Made by a program: the position numbers and the translations under genes
NCBI GenBank assembly: GCA_910587595.1
Contig: CAJULQ010000011.1
Coordinates: forward strand, 1-37,808
DNA length: 37,808 nt
Origin: an uncultured Christensenellaceae bacterium
GTDB taxonomy: Bacteria; Bacillota; Clostridia; Christensenellales; Pumilibacteraceae
Direction of reading: 5' to 3'
Notes under the pieces: generated by a model
Seen by the model: only the letters and a program-made list of their open reading frames with translations
What the model was told of the DNA's origin: nothing
The model's database searches: none
Shown here: positions 15,639-24,558 of the stretch, piece by piece
Numbering within the stretch: the first letter of the stretch is position 1
Layout: each line of letters opens with the position of its first letter

Positions 15639-16649
15639 CTACGACTTGTCGGAAAGATCTTTGATCAGTTCGGACACGCGCACGGTGAGCGCGGCCAATG
15701 CGCGTTGCACGTCTTTGAGTTCGCGCAATATCTCCGTTTCCGTACGCGTTGCTTTTTGTGGTTCGGCCGTTGCTTTTTCGAGCGGTTGTTTTTCGCCCGT
15801 CGGTTTATCGGGCAACGGCGGACGCGCCGCAACGGGCGCGGGCACGGCTACGCGGTTGCGCCGTTCGGCGGCGGCGATCTCTTCGTGTCCGCTTTTGGCG
15901 GGCGCGGTTATGGTCTTGCGGGGCGCTTTCTCTTTTTCGGCGGGCGCTTTTTCGGGCAGTTGCCGCGCGGGTGCGGGCACGGTGCGCGCGCGCCGTTTTT
16001 TGGGCGGTTCTTCGCGTTGGTAGCTTAGGCATTTTACAAGCAAGGTGAATAGCGGTTGGGGATCGTCGGAGGCAAACGCCGTTGTTTCGGAGGCCGTCAG
16101 TTCCTTTTTGCTCACCGCCGCATAGTTGAGCAAAAAGCCGCGTTGCATGCAAAAATTTTGCAAGTAGGCGCGCCGCGCCGCGTCGTTGCCGTAGGTGAAA
16201 GGGGAAAGTATGAGAAGTTCGCGCAAGTAGCAGCAGAGGTTGGCGGCAAAATCCGTTTTGCTTGCGGCGGGGGCGCCTTGCACTTGTTCGAGCTTGGCCA
16301 ACACGTTTTTGAGCGAGCCGCGCAAAAGGTTGGGCGGGGTGCAACTGCCGCCCGTCAGCGTAAGCTCGCCGCTGCGCAGTTCGCCGCACTTGGCTTTGGG
16401 TTCGTATAGCGCTTTGTGCACGGCGCAAAAGGATTCGGCGGTGCACTCTTGCGCGTTCCCGTCGGCCACGGCGATCAAGCGGGCGTACAGCGGACTTTTG
16501 GCGCTCTTTTTGACAAACGCCGCTTTGTCGGTCTTGCCCGTCAGATAGGCCACGGCGGCCGATACCGCCGCTTTGGAGGGCGCCGTCGTTTCGCACGCCG
16601 CGTTGGCCGCCGCGCCGAGCGCGACGATTTTTGCCTCATTTTGCAACAT
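15639..16649 (-). CDS. Degenerate Fic-fold protein with disordered tail and coiled coil
   Basis: The 336-residue protein has three parts. Residues about 60-210 resemble a Fido (Fic) domain: FCAVHKALYEPKAKCGELRSG matches the region before the active site. SPFTYGNDAARR at 149-160 aligns with the Fic motif H-P-F-x-x-G-N-G-R-x-x-R, keeping P, F, G, N and the last R. The catalytic His is Ser149, and the following Gly-Arg pair is Asp-Ala, so AMP transfer is unlikely. The post-motif helices (QRGFLLNYAAVSKKEL) also fit. Residues 211-300 are rich in Lys, Ala, Pro and Glu and probably disordered; 302-332 is a likely coiled coil. The start at 16649 matches a perfect promoter six bases upstream. Family assignment is by motif reading only. 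Confidence 0.68.
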   Translation of the reverse strand: MLQNEAKIVALGAAANAACETTAPSKAAVSAAVAYLTGKTDKAAFVKKSAKSPLYARLIAVADGNAQECTAESFCAVHKALYEPKAKCGELRSGELTLTGGSCTPPNLLRGSLKNVLAKLEQVQGAPAASKTDFAANLCCYLRELLILSPFTYGNDAARRAYLQNFCMQRGFLLNYAAVSKKELTASETTAFASDDPQPLFTLLVKCLSYQREEPPKKRRARTVPAPARQLPEKAPAEKEKAPRKTITAPAKSGHEEIAAAERRNRVAVPAPVAARPPLPDKPTGEKQPLEKATAEPQKATRTETEILRELKDVQRALAALTVRVSELIKDLSDKS

Positions 16650-16655
16650 ATTGTC

Positions 16656-16684
16656 ATTATAGCAAATTTGCTTGCCGATGTCAA
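16656..16684 (-). promoter_or_regulatory. Promoter of the Fic-like gene
   Basis: On the minus strand TTGACA (16684-16679), a 17-base spacer and TATAAT (16661-16656), a full consensus promoter. Six bases separate it from the ATG at 16649, predicting a leaderless mRNA. Confidence 0.8.
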
Positions 16685-16809
16685 GACGCTTGTCCTTTTT
16701 CGGCGGCGGCGAATAACGCGCAAAAGCCCCGCGGGCGGGAACGTTTGCGCCTTTTCGCGCATACAAAAAGATACGGCGTTTGCCCTTACAACGCAAACAA
16801 AAAAATGCA

Positions 16810-16860
16810 ACGGCGATTTTGTGCGAAACCCTTGCAAAAAATCGCCGTATGGAGTAGAAT
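16810..16860 (+). promoter_or_regulatory. murB promoter within an 11-bp inverted repeat
   Basis: TTGCAA (16832-16837), a 17-base spacer and TAGAAT (16855-16860). ACGGCGATTTT (16810-16820) and AAAATCGCCGT (16838-16848) form a perfect inverted repeat bracketing the -35 box, a possible operator. The ATG follows the -10 box by four bases, so any leader is absent or nearly so. Confidence 0.6.
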
Positions 16861-16864
16861 AAAT

Positions 16865-17701
16865 ATGATACAATATATTGCGGACGCGCCGTTGTGGCGA
16901 TACTGCACCTTTTTGACGGGCGGCCCCGCGCGGCGGTTGGGCATAGCGTATAACGCGCACGATCTGGCGCAAGCCGCTATAAACGGCGCGCTCGTTTTGG
17001 GTCGGGGCAGCAACGTGTTGATCGGCGACGGCGGATACGACGGCGACGTGGTGATAAACCGCGCCGAAAGATACGAGATATCGGGCGATAGGTGCACGTG
17101 CGACAGCGGCGTGCCCGTGAGCGTGTTGGCGCGCGCCTATGCCGAGGCGGGGCGCGCGGGGCTTGCGTGGGCGTACGGAATGCCGGGGAGCGCCGGCGGC
17201 GCGGCGGTGGGCAACGCGGGCGCGTTCGGCGGTTGCATGGCGGACGCGGTGCAAAGCGTTACGGTGCTTGTAAACGGCCGATGCCAAACGCTGTCGGCCG
17301 AAGAATGCGGGTTTGTGTATCGCGGCAGTGCGCTGAAAGGCACGGTGCTTTCGCTCACGCTCAAAGCGCCCGCAGGCGACAAAGACGCCGAACGCGCCCG
17401 CGGACGGGAGAACTTGCTTTTGCGGCGGCAAACACAGCCGCAAGGCGCCAGCGCGGGCAGTGTATTTAAGGGCACGGAGCAAGGCGCGGCGGGCAAGTGG
17501 ATAGAAAAGGCCGGTCTAAAAGGCTTAACGGCGGGCGGCGCCGAAATCTCTTGCAAACACGCCAACTTTATCGTCAATCGCGGCGGCGCCACGAGCGGCG
17601 ACATACTGCAACTGATGAACACGGCGCAAGCGGTCGTATTCGACCGTTTCGGCATAAGGCTTACGCGCGAGATCAAACTATTGGGAGATTTTTTTGGATG
17701 A
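16865..17701 (+). CDS. murB: UDP-N-acetylenolpyruvoylglucosamine reductase MurB
   Basis: MurB uses FAD and NADPH to reduce the enolpyruvyl group and give UDP-N-acetylmuramate, the second committed step of peptidoglycan synthesis in the cytoplasm. The 278-residue protein has the FAD-domain motif LGRGSNVLIGDGG, the region GMPGSAGGAAVGNAGAFG, the YRGS segment (GFVYRGSALKG) typical of the shorter type II enzymes, GASAGSVFKG with the active-site serine, and the late ISCKHANFIVN. Start 16865 is chosen because the protein there begins in register with MurB and the promoter lies just before it. Its stop overlaps the ATG of the PHP gene (ATGA). Confidence 0.96.
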   Translation: MIQYIADAPLWRYCTFLTGGPARRLGIAYNAHDLAQAAINGALVLGRGSNVLIGDGGYDGDVVINRAERYEISGDRCTCDSGVPVSVLARAYAEAGRAGLAWAYGMPGSAGGAAVGNAGAFGGCMADAVQSVTVLVNGRCQTLSAEECGFVYRGSALKGTVLSLTLKAPAGDKDAERARGRENLLLRRQTQPQGASAGSVFKGTEQGAAGKWIEKAGLKGLTAGGAEISCKHANFIVNRGGATSGDILQLMNTAQAVVFDRFGIRLTREIKLLGDFFG

Positions 17702-18483
17702 CCGAACGGACGAAAACCGCGAACACGCAAACAACCGAGTTTTACGGCGACTACCACACGCACACGGTGTACAGCCACGGCAAGGGCAGTATCGAGGACA
17801 GCGTGCTCAAGGCGGCGCGTTTGGGACTGAAAGAAATAGCCGTTACCGATCACGGCTTTCGGCACATGGTGTATAACGTGCGGCGGGGCGAGATCGCCCG
17901 CATGCGCGCGGAAATAGACGGTTTGGCCGTAAAATACCCGCAAGTCAAGGTGTTGCTGGGCGTGGAGGCCAATATACTGTCGCGGCGCGGGGACATCGAC
18001 GTGTTGCCGTCGGACAAGCAGACGCTGGACATCGTGGTGTGCGGCTATCACAAACTTGTGTGGCACTCGCCCGCGGCGGCCGCGTATTTTTGGGCCAACA
18101 ACACGGGGCGAAATTCGGCCGCTACGGTGGCGCGCAACACCGACGCCTATCTCGGCGCGATCGAAAAAAACGACATCGACATCCTTTCGCACCCCGGCAA
18201 CGGTTGTCCGTGCGAGATCCGCGAAGTGGCGCGCGCTTGCAAGTTTTTCGGCACGCTGTTCGAGCTGAACGGCAAACGGATCGCGCTGAACGACCGCGCG
18301 TTGGAAGAGGCGGCAAACGAGGGGTGCACGTTTATTTGCAGCAGCGACGCGCATAATCCTATGGATATCGGTAATTTCGCGTTGCCGCTCGCGCGCTTGC
18401 AAAAGCTGGGCGTGCCGCTCGAACAGATCGCAAACTACGGCAAGCGCCCCGCGTTTCGGAGCGAGAGAGGAAGAGAGGATTGA
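17698..18483 (+). CDS. PHP-domain metal-dependent phosphoesterase
   Basis: The 261-residue protein is a stand-alone PHP hydrolase. Metal-binding residues are visible in order: DYHTHT (H20, H22), AVTDHG (D51, H52), the glutamate of LGVEANI, CGYHK, LSHPGN and the late SSDAHNP. The fold is shared with histidinol phosphatase and YcdX-type phosphatases. Since hisH and hisF occur elsewhere in the window, a histidinol-phosphate role is possible but not shown. It overlaps murB by four bases and whiA by four bases, so it is translationally coupled in a murB-PHP-whiA-dnaE operon. Confidence 0.9.
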   Translation: MTERTKTANTQTTEFYGDYHTHTVYSHGKGSIEDSVLKAARLGLKEIAVTDHGFRHMVYNVRRGEIARMRAEIDGLAVKYPQVKVLLGVEANILSRRGDIDVLPSDKQTLDIVVCGYHKLVWHSPAAAAYFWANNTGRNSAATVARNTDAYLGAIEKNDIDILSHPGNGCPCEIREVARACKFFGTLFELNGKRIALNDRALEEAANEGCTFICSSDAHNPMDIGNFALPLARLQKLGVPLEQIANYGKRPAFRSERGRED

Positions 18484-19676
18484 ACCGGACAGACAACCGC
18501 AAAGAAAACGCCGCCGCGCAGAACACGTTTGCGTTCACGCTGTGCAAAGACAGCAAAGAGGAGATCGCGGGCAAGCCGCTGTTTTCGCGCAAAGACAAAT
18601 TGGCGTTTATGTCGGCATTGCTTTTTTCGTCGGGGTCGCTGCTCATTCACGACGGGCGCGTGGCGGTTACCGTGTCCACGCAAAACCGCACCATTTTGCA
18701 AGCGGTGCAAGCCACGGCCGAAAGCTTGACGGGGCGGGCGTGCACGGTGCACATGCGCGGCAAAACGAGCGAATTGGTGCTCGACAACGCGCTGTCGTTT
18801 TTGATCGCTTGCCGCGTGTTAGACGGCGAGGGCGGCCGCGTGAACGAGCATATAGCGCCCGAATTTGTCGAGGACCAGAGCGCGGCGGCGGCCTATGTGC
18901 GCGGCGCGTATTTGGGATCGGGCAATCTCAACGCGCGCAAATATCACTTGGAGTTTTCGTTCGGAAAAAAGACCATTGCCGACGATTTCGCGCAATTGCT
19001 CGCGCGGTCGGGCATTGCGGCCAAAGTGGCGGTGCGCGCCGCGCGGGCGGTGGTGTATTGCAAGTCGGGCGCGGGCATTTGCGATTGCCTTGCCCTTATG
19101 GGGGCGGCAAAGGCGGTTTTACGGCTCAATTCCATTTTGGTGGACAGACAAATGGCCGAGCATCTAAACCGCCAGCAGAACTGCGATTTATACAATATAG
19201 ACAAACAGATAGACACGGGGCTTAGGCAGTGCGCGCACATTCGGTCGTTGCCGCTCGACACGCTCACGCCCGCGCTCAAAGACACGGCGGCGGCAAGACT
19301 GCAACACCCCGACTACAGCTACGAACAGTTGGCCGCGGCGCTCGGCATCTCCAAGAGCGGATTGAAAAACAGACTGCGGCGTTTGGAACAAATGCACGCA
19401 ACCGAAAGGGAGGAAGGGAAAATGGTTTTTAAGGAAACGACGGTAGGCAGACAGTTTGTGAACACCGACGCGCAAAAGCTCGTGATGAGCGGCATGCGGT
19501 TCGACAGCGAGATCACGCTGGAAATGGGCACCAAAAAGATCAACGCCAAAAGTTTGATGGGCGTGATAAGCTTGGCGCTCCGCGCGGGCGATGCGGTCAC
19601 CGTGATCGCCAAGGGCGACGACCAAGAAGCGGCGCTCGACGCGGTGATCAAACTGTTGCACGCAAGCGCCCTATAA
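18480..19676 (+). CDS. whiA: WhiA regulator fused in frame to a Crh-like HPr domain
   Basis: The 398-residue open frame begins at TTG 18480, behind AGGAAGAGAGGA and overlapping the previous stop. Residues about 15-310 are WhiA, with the LAGLIDADG-like N-domain (AYVRGAYLGSGNLN, YHLEFSF) and the C-terminal HTH (YEQLAAALGISKSGLKNRL). From residue 315 it continues without a stop into an 84-residue HPr domain. There the segment that normally reads G-x-H-A-R-P-A is QFVNTDA, so the PTS phosphohistidine is gone. NAKSLMGV keeps the HprK-target serine (residue 358). A strong GGAGGAAGGG stands before an internal ATG at 19422, so a free HPr-like protein may also be made. In many Bacillota whiA is followed by a separate hpr or crh gene. 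Confidence 0.88.
   Translation: MNRTDNRKENAAAQNTFAFTLCKDSKEEIAGKPLFSRKDKLAFMSALLFSSGSLLIHDGRVAVTVSTQNRTILQAVQATAESLTGRACTVHMRGKTSELVLDNALSFLIACRVLDGEGGRVNEHIAPEFVEDQSAAAAYVRGAYLGSGNLNARKYHLEFSFGKKTIADDFAQLLARSGIAAKVAVRAARAVVYCKSGAGICDCLALMGAAKAVLRLNSILVDRQMAEHLNRQQNCDLYNIDKQIDTGLRQCAHIRSLPLDTLTPALKDTAAARLQHPDYSYEQLAAALGISKSGLKNRLRRLEQMHATEREEGKMVFKETTVGRQFVNTDAQKLVMSGMRFDSEITLEMGTKKINAKSLMGVISLALRAGDAVTVIAKGDDQEAALDAVIKLLHASAL
19411..19676 (+). CDS. Possible separate Crh-like HPr protein from an internal start
   Basis: Inside the whiA frame, GGAGGAAGGG (19410-19419) precedes ATG 19422 by an ideal distance. Translation from there gives 84 residues, MVFKETTVGRQF to HASAL, the normal length and start of HPr proteins (MVxKExxVGxxxG). 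The regulatory serine is local residue 44; the position of His15 is Val or Asn. Like Crh of Bacillus subtilis it could be a Ser-phosphorylated cofactor of a LacI/CcpA-type protein but not a PTS carrier. Whether it is made alone, only fused, or both cannot be told from sequence. Confidence 0.55.
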
Positions 19677-19685
19677 GGAAACATC

Positions 19686-22600
19686 ATGGAACAACGGCAA
19701 GAAGAACAAAAGCAACATGAACGATTCGTGCACTTGCACGTGCACACCGAATACAGTTTGTTAGACGGCGCCACGCGCATAGGCAAGCTGTTTTCGGCGT
19801 GCGACGCGTTGAACATGCCGGCGGTGGCCATCACCGACCACGGCAACATGTACGGCGTTTTGGAGTTTGTGAAAGCGGCGGTAAAGCACACCGACCCCAA
19901 AGCGGATTTTTACGAGTTCATGGCCGAAAAGCGCCCCTATAAGGTCAAACCCATCATAGGGTGCGAGCTGTATATGTGCGAGGACATGCAAGTAAAAAGC
20001 ACGCAAGGCGGCAAAATGCCCAAATACAACCATTTGGTGCTGTTGGCCAAAAACGAAAAAGGGTATAAAAACCTCGTAAAGCTTGTGTCGCGCTCGTACA
20101 CCGAAGGACTTTACTACAAGCCGCGTATCGATATGCAACTGTTGCGCCGATATACCGAGGGGCTTATTTGTTTGTCGGCGTGTATCGCGGGCGTTATCCC
20201 GCAAGCGATATTGGCGGGCGATATGGACAAAGCGGATGCGTGCGTCAAAGAGTTCAAAAGTTTGTTCGGCGAAGATTTCTACATAGAGATCCAAGACCAC
20301 AATATAAAAGACCAAAAAACGGTGTTGCCCCACTTGGTGCGTTTGGCGCGCGAAAACGGCGTGAAGATCGTGGCTACCAACGACGTGCACTATCTCACCA
20401 AGGCCGATTCGGCCATGCAAAAAGTGTTGCAGTGCATTTCCTTTCGCACCACCATGGTGTATAACGAAGACGAACTTAAGCAAGACACGGGCATGACCGA
20501 CGACGGCATCACCGACGACGGCTATTTCCCCACCAAAGAATTTTATTTGAAAAGCTACGACGAAATGTTGTCGCTCTTTCCGTCGTTGCCCGAAAGCTTG
20601 GAAGTAACGCGCGAGATCGCCGACAAGTGCGACGGTTGCTACTATTTTCACAAGGAGCCGCTGTTGCCGTCTTACTATCCGGACGACGGGAGCGAGCCGT
20701 ACGAGTATTTGCGCAAACTCACCTTCGACGGCTTGCAAAAAAAGTACGGCGAGATCACCGAACAGATCGAAAAGCGCGCCGAATACGAGTTGGGCGTTAT
20801 CTACCGTTTGGGGTTTGTGGACTACTTCTTGATCGTGTGGGATTTTATCCATTGGTCGGAAACGCACGACGTGCCCGTAGGGCCGGGGCGGGGCAGCGGC
20901 GTGGGCAGTATCGTGGCGTACGCCATCGGTATCACCAAGGTAGACCCCTTGAAATACCAACTCATTTTCGAGCGGTTCCTAAACGCCGAGCGCGTCAGCA
21001 ACCCCGACTTCGATATAGACTTTTGCGTGGATAAGCGCGAACTTGTTATTCAGTACGTTACCGAAAAATACGGCGCGCCCAACGTATCGCAGATCGTAAC
21101 GTTCGGCACCATGGCGGCCAAAGCGGCGGTGAAAGATGTGGGGCGGGTATACAACTACCCCTATTCCGAAGTGGAAAAGATCACAAAGCTGATTCCCGCC
21201 ATGATGGGCAAAAAGCATTTGCCGCATATCCTCGGCTTGCAAAAGTGGAAAGACAACGAGCCGAGCCCCGTGATCGGCGAGCTGAAAGATATGTACGAAA
21301 ACAACGAGATGGCGCGCATCATCTTGGATATGGCCATGAAGATAGAGGGCATGCCGCGCCAAACGGGCATGCACGCCGCGGGCGTCATCATTTGCCGCGA
21401 CCCCATCTCCGACCACGTGCCCATGGCCAAAAACGGCGACGGTATCGTTACCACCGAGTTCAATATGATCGAGTGCGAAGAACTCGGCCTATTGAAAATG
21501 GACTTTTTGGGGCTTAGAACGCTCACCGATATCAAAAAGGCCATAGACATCATAAAAGTGACCCAAGGGGTGACGCTGGACTTTTACGGCAAAGAAGGCG
21601 GCTACGACGACGACGGCGTATTCAAGCTGATCGGCGAGGGCGACACGCACGCGGTGTTCCAGCTCGAATCGGAAGGCATGAAAAAGTTCATGCGCGACCT
21701 AAAGCCGAGCAGTTTGGAAGATATCATCGCCGGTATTTCGCTGTACCGTCCCGGCCCCATGGACAAGATCGACGAGTACGTGTTCAACAAGAAAAACCCC
21801 GACAAGATCAAATACGATCACCCGCTTTGCAAACCCATTTTGGAAGTAAGCTACGGCATCATGGTGTACCAAGAGCAAGTTATGCAAATGGTGCAAGCTT
21901 TGGGCGGCTACACGCTGGGGCGCGCCGACAACGTGCGCCGCATGATGAGCAAGAAAAAGGTGGACGCCATGGAAAAGGAACGGGAAGTGTTCGTGAACGG
22001 CACGGTGGATCACGGCACGGTCATACCCGGCTGTGTGAAGAACGGCGTGCCCGAAGACGTGGCCAACAAGATATACGACGATATGATCGCGTTTGCCTCT
22101 TATGCCTTCAATAAGAGCCATGCCGCCGCCTATGCGTATTTGGCCTACCAAACGGCGTACTTAAAACGGTATTACCCCGTGGAGTTTATCACGGCAGTGC
22201 TCAACAACCGTATCACGAGCATAGACGAGATCCGCAACTATTTGTCTTATCTCAAAGAGCGCAACGTAACGGTGTTGCCGCCCTCTATCAACAAATCGTT
22301 TGCCGAATTCACGGTGGAAAACGGCGCGGTGCGCACGGGGTTGGTGGCTGTGAAAAACGTGGGGCGCGCGGTGATCGACGAGATCATACGCGAGCGCGAA
22401 AAGGGAGGCGATTTTACCGATTTCGTGCAGTTTGTAAAGCGCACCGACGAAGCGCAGATCAACAAGCGCTGCCTCGAAAGCCTTATTTATGCGGGCGCGT
22501 TCGATTGCCTCGGCAAAACGCGCAGCCAATATATCGCGGTGTACGAAAGCATCATCGATCGCGTGAACAAAGACCGTGCCGCGCGCTTGAAAGGGCAGTT

Positions 22601-23333
22601 TTCTTTCTTCGATATGGCGGACGGCGGCGACACGCTGGACACGTTCGAGTATCCCGATATGCGCGAGTATCCGCTTTCATTAAAGCTTGCCAAAGAGAAA
22701 GAGGTGACGGGCGTGTATCTTACGGGGCACCCTTTGGAAGAATACACGGGGCACTTAAAGCAATACGCGCACAACTCCGCCAATATCGGCAAGACCGAGA
22801 ACGAGGAGGGCGAGTTGCAAGGCTTGCCCGACGACACGCCCGTGCGGTTGGGCGGTATGCTCATAGAGGCCGAAAAAAAGATCACCAAAATGGGCAAGGA
22901 ATTGGGCGTGGGCAAGCTGGAGGACTTATACGGCACCGTAGAACTCATGCTCACGGGTTACACGTATAAAAAACTCAAAAACTTTTTCGTGAAAGACAGC
23001 ATGGTCACCGTGAGCGGCAAAATAAAGAGCCGCGACGACAGCGTGACCGTCTGGGTGGATTCCATAGAGCCGTGGCGCGATCTGGCGCCCGAAGTGCCGC
23101 CCAAAATGATCTGCTTTTATCTGTCTTTTCAAAACAGCCACCCGTCGGTGATGGACAACTTGCAAGATATTTTGGCCGCCTATCCCGGCCGCGACGAAAC
23201 GTATTGCAAAAATCTGGACGACGGCAAACTGTATCCGCTCAATATAGGCGTGCGCATAGACGACACGCTGCTTTGCGAGGCCAAAGGCCTGTTGGGCGAC
23301 GCCAACGTCAAAGTGGCCGCCAAAAAAGCGTAA
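19686..23333 (+). CDS. dnaE: DNA polymerase III alpha subunit DnaE
   Basis: DnaE is a replicative C-family polymerase. The 1215-residue protein has an N-terminal PHP domain (FVHLHVHTEYSLLDG, with H16, H18 and H20), and the palm with catalytic aspartates in PDFDIDF at about 440-446. It also has GPGRGSGVGSIVAYAIGI, TGMHAAGVII, the tandem SLYRPGPM region, helix-hairpin-helix segments, and a C-terminal OB fold (VRLGGMLIEAEKKITK). There is no 3'-5' exonuclease insertion, so it is DnaE and not PolC. AAGGA precedes the ATG; the gap from whiA is nine bases. An intrinsic terminator follows. Confidence 0.97.
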   Translation: MEQRQEEQKQHERFVHLHVHTEYSLLDGATRIGKLFSACDALNMPAVAITDHGNMYGVLEFVKAAVKHTDPKADFYEFMAEKRPYKVKPIIGCELYMCEDMQVKSTQGGKMPKYNHLVLLAKNEKGYKNLVKLVSRSYTEGLYYKPRIDMQLLRRYTEGLICLSACIAGVIPQAILAGDMDKADACVKEFKSLFGEDFYIEIQDHNIKDQKTVLPHLVRLARENGVKIVATNDVHYLTKADSAMQKVLQCISFRTTMVYNEDELKQDTGMTDDGITDDGYFPTKEFYLKSYDEMLSLFPSLPESLEVTREIADKCDGCYYFHKEPLLPSYYPDDGSEPYEYLRKLTFDGLQKKYGEITEQIEKRAEYELGVIYRLGFVDYFLIVWDFIHWSETHDVPVGPGRGSGVGSIVAYAIGITKVDPLKYQLIFERFLNAERVSNPDFDIDFCVDKRELVIQYVTEKYGAPNVSQIVTFGTMAAKAAVKDVGRVYNYPYSEVEKITKLIPAMMGKKHLPHILGLQKWKDNEPSPVIGELKDMYENNEMARIILDMAMKIEGMPRQTGMHAAGVIICRDPISDHVPMAKNGDGIVTTEFNMIECEELGLLKMDFLGLRTLTDIKKAIDIIKVTQGVTLDFYGKEGGYDDDGVFKLIGEGDTHAVFQLESEGMKKFMRDLKPSSLEDIIAGISLYRPGPMDKIDEYVFNKKNPDKIKYDHPLCKPILEVSYGIMVYQEQVMQMVQALGGYTLGRADNVRRMMSKKKVDAMEKEREVFVNGTVDHGTVIPGCVKNGVPEDVANKIYDDMIAFASYAFNKSHAAAYAYLAYQTAYLKRYYPVEFITAVLNNRITSIDEIRNYLSYLKERNVTVLPPSINKSFAEFTVENGAVRTGLVAVKNVGRAVIDEIIREREKGGDFTDFVQFVKRTDEAQINKRCLESLIYAGAFDCLGKTRSQYIAVYESIIDRVNKDRAARLKGQFSFFDMADGGDTLDTFEYPDMREYPLSLKLAKEKEVTGVYLTGHPLEEYTGHLKQYAHNSANIGKTENEEGELQGLPDDTPVRLGGMLIEAEKKITKMGKELGVGKLEDLYGTVELMLTGYTYKKLKNFFVKDSMVTVSGKIKSRDDSVTVWVDSIEPWRDLAPEVPPKMICFYLSFQNSHPSVMDNLQDILAAYPGRDETYCKNLDDGKLYPLNIGVRIDDTLLCEAKGLLGDANVKVAAKKA

Positions 23334-23347
23334 ACGGTTTTACGCGT

Positions 23348-23392
23348 GCCGCGCCTCGAAACTGCGCAACAGTTCGGTGAGCGCGGCTTTTT
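23348..23392 (+). terminator. Intrinsic terminator after dnaE
   Basis: GCCGCGC (23348-23354) pairs with GCGCGGC (23381-23387), and inside it CGAAACTG pairs with CAGTTCG, followed by TTTTTG. It ends the murB-dnaE operon. Confidence 0.75.
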
Positions 23393-23435
23393 GTTGCATG
23401 CGAAAAAAAGCGAATATTTTACATGCCGAAAACAG

Positions 23436-23464
23436 TTGTATTTTGTATCGTTTTTTGCTACAAT
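23436..23464 (+). promoter_or_regulatory. Promoter of pfkA
   Basis: TTGTAT (23436-23441), a 17-base spacer and TACAAT (23459-23464). A leader of about 70 bases contains the palindrome CCCGCGGG and ends in GGGAGGG, eight bases before the ATG. Confidence 0.65.
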
Positions 23465-23541
23465 AGTATCGGTGCATTTTGCGCCCGTGTTTTGTATGAT
23501 TTGCCCGCGGGCGGGCGTGTTATTTCGGGAGGGTTAGGCAT

Positions 23542-24501
23542 ATGAAGAAAATTGCGGTTTTAACTTCGGGCGGCGACGCGCCCGGCATGAACGCGGCCAT
23601 CCGCGCGGTGGTGCGTTACGGCATTTTCGCCGGCATGGAAGTGATGGGCGTGGAGCGCGGCTATGCGGGCTTATTGGAAGGCAAGCTCACCAACATGAAC
23701 ATGCGCAGCGTTTCGGATATCATCCAACGCGGCGGCACCATTTTGCGTACGGCGCGCTGTTTGGAAATGAAAGAAAAAGCGGGGCAAGAAAAAGCGCTCG
23801 CGCAATTGGTGGCCCACGGCGTGGAGGGGCTTATCGTGATCGGCGGCGACGGTTCGTTTATGGGCGCCAAAGCGCTCAGCGAATTGGGCTTTCCGTCTAT
23901 CGGCATTCCCGGCACGATCGACAACGACTTGGCGTACACCGATTACACGTTGGGATTCGACACGGCGTGCAACACCATATTGGACGCTATCAATAAAATC
24001 CGCGATACGATGTCCAGCCACGATCGCGTGTCTATCGTGGAAGTGATGGGGCGCAACTGCGGCGATCTGGCGTTATACGCCGGCTTGGGTGGCGGCGCCG
24101 AAGTGATCATCGTGCCCGAACACAAGATCGATATAGACAGAGTGTGCGAGCGGTTGGAGGCGAGCAAACAGCGCGGCAAGCACAGCGGCATCGTGTTGCT
24201 GGCCGAGGGGGCGGGCAGCGCCGCCGATTGGGCGGAGCAGATCGGCAAACGCACGGGGCTGAGCGTGCGTTCCACCGTGTTGGGGCATTTGCAACGCGGC
24301 GGCAGTCCCAGCATGAAAGACCGCTTTTTGGGCACGTCGATGGGCGTGTACGCCGTGAAACTATTAGAGCGCGGCGTGAGCAACCGCGTGGTGGGCATAC
24401 GCGACAACAAGCTGTACGACGAGGACATCGTAACGGCGTGCCGCATGAAAAAGAAATTCGACGTGGAACTTTACAATATGGCGGCGGTTGTGGCGCGCTA
24501 A
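23542..24501 (+). CDS. pfkA: ATP-dependent 6-phosphofructokinase
   Basis: PfkA phosphorylates fructose 6-phosphate, the committed step of glycolysis. The 319-residue length is that of bacterial ATP-PFK. TSGGDAPGMNAAIR opens the protein, GGDGS at 101-105 is the ATP-type signature (pyrophosphate enzymes have GGDD), and PGTIDNDL with D127 and D129 is the catalytic loop. EVMGRNCGDLAL, the glutamate of LLAEG and LGHLQRGGSPS bind substrate and effector. It has its own promoter and leader with a strong Shine-Dalgarno sequence. Placement after dnaE is common in Clostridia and Bacilli, although here a terminator separates the two. Confidence 0.97.
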   Translation: MKKIAVLTSGGDAPGMNAAIRAVVRYGIFAGMEVMGVERGYAGLLEGKLTNMNMRSVSDIIQRGGTILRTARCLEMKEKAGQEKALAQLVAHGVEGLIVIGGDGSFMGAKALSELGFPSIGIPGTIDNDLAYTDYTLGFDTACNTILDAINKIRDTMSSHDRVSIVEVMGRNCGDLALYAGLGGGAEVIIVPEHKIDIDRVCERLEASKQRGKHSGIVLLAEGAGSAADWAEQIGKRTGLSVRSTVLGHLQRGGSPSMKDRFLGTSMGVYAVKLLERGVSNRVVGIRDNKLYDEDIVTACRMKKKFDVELYNMAAVVAR

Positions 24502-24558
24502 AGCACATAAAGCCGTGCGCGGACGGGAAGAACAAGGTCGTAACCTTACGGAACGGTC

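Noticed and set aside
19761..20960. 399-residue minus-strand open frame inside dnaE
   Set aside because: It is a His/Val/Phe-rich shadow of dnaE, with no promoter or ribosome-binding site.
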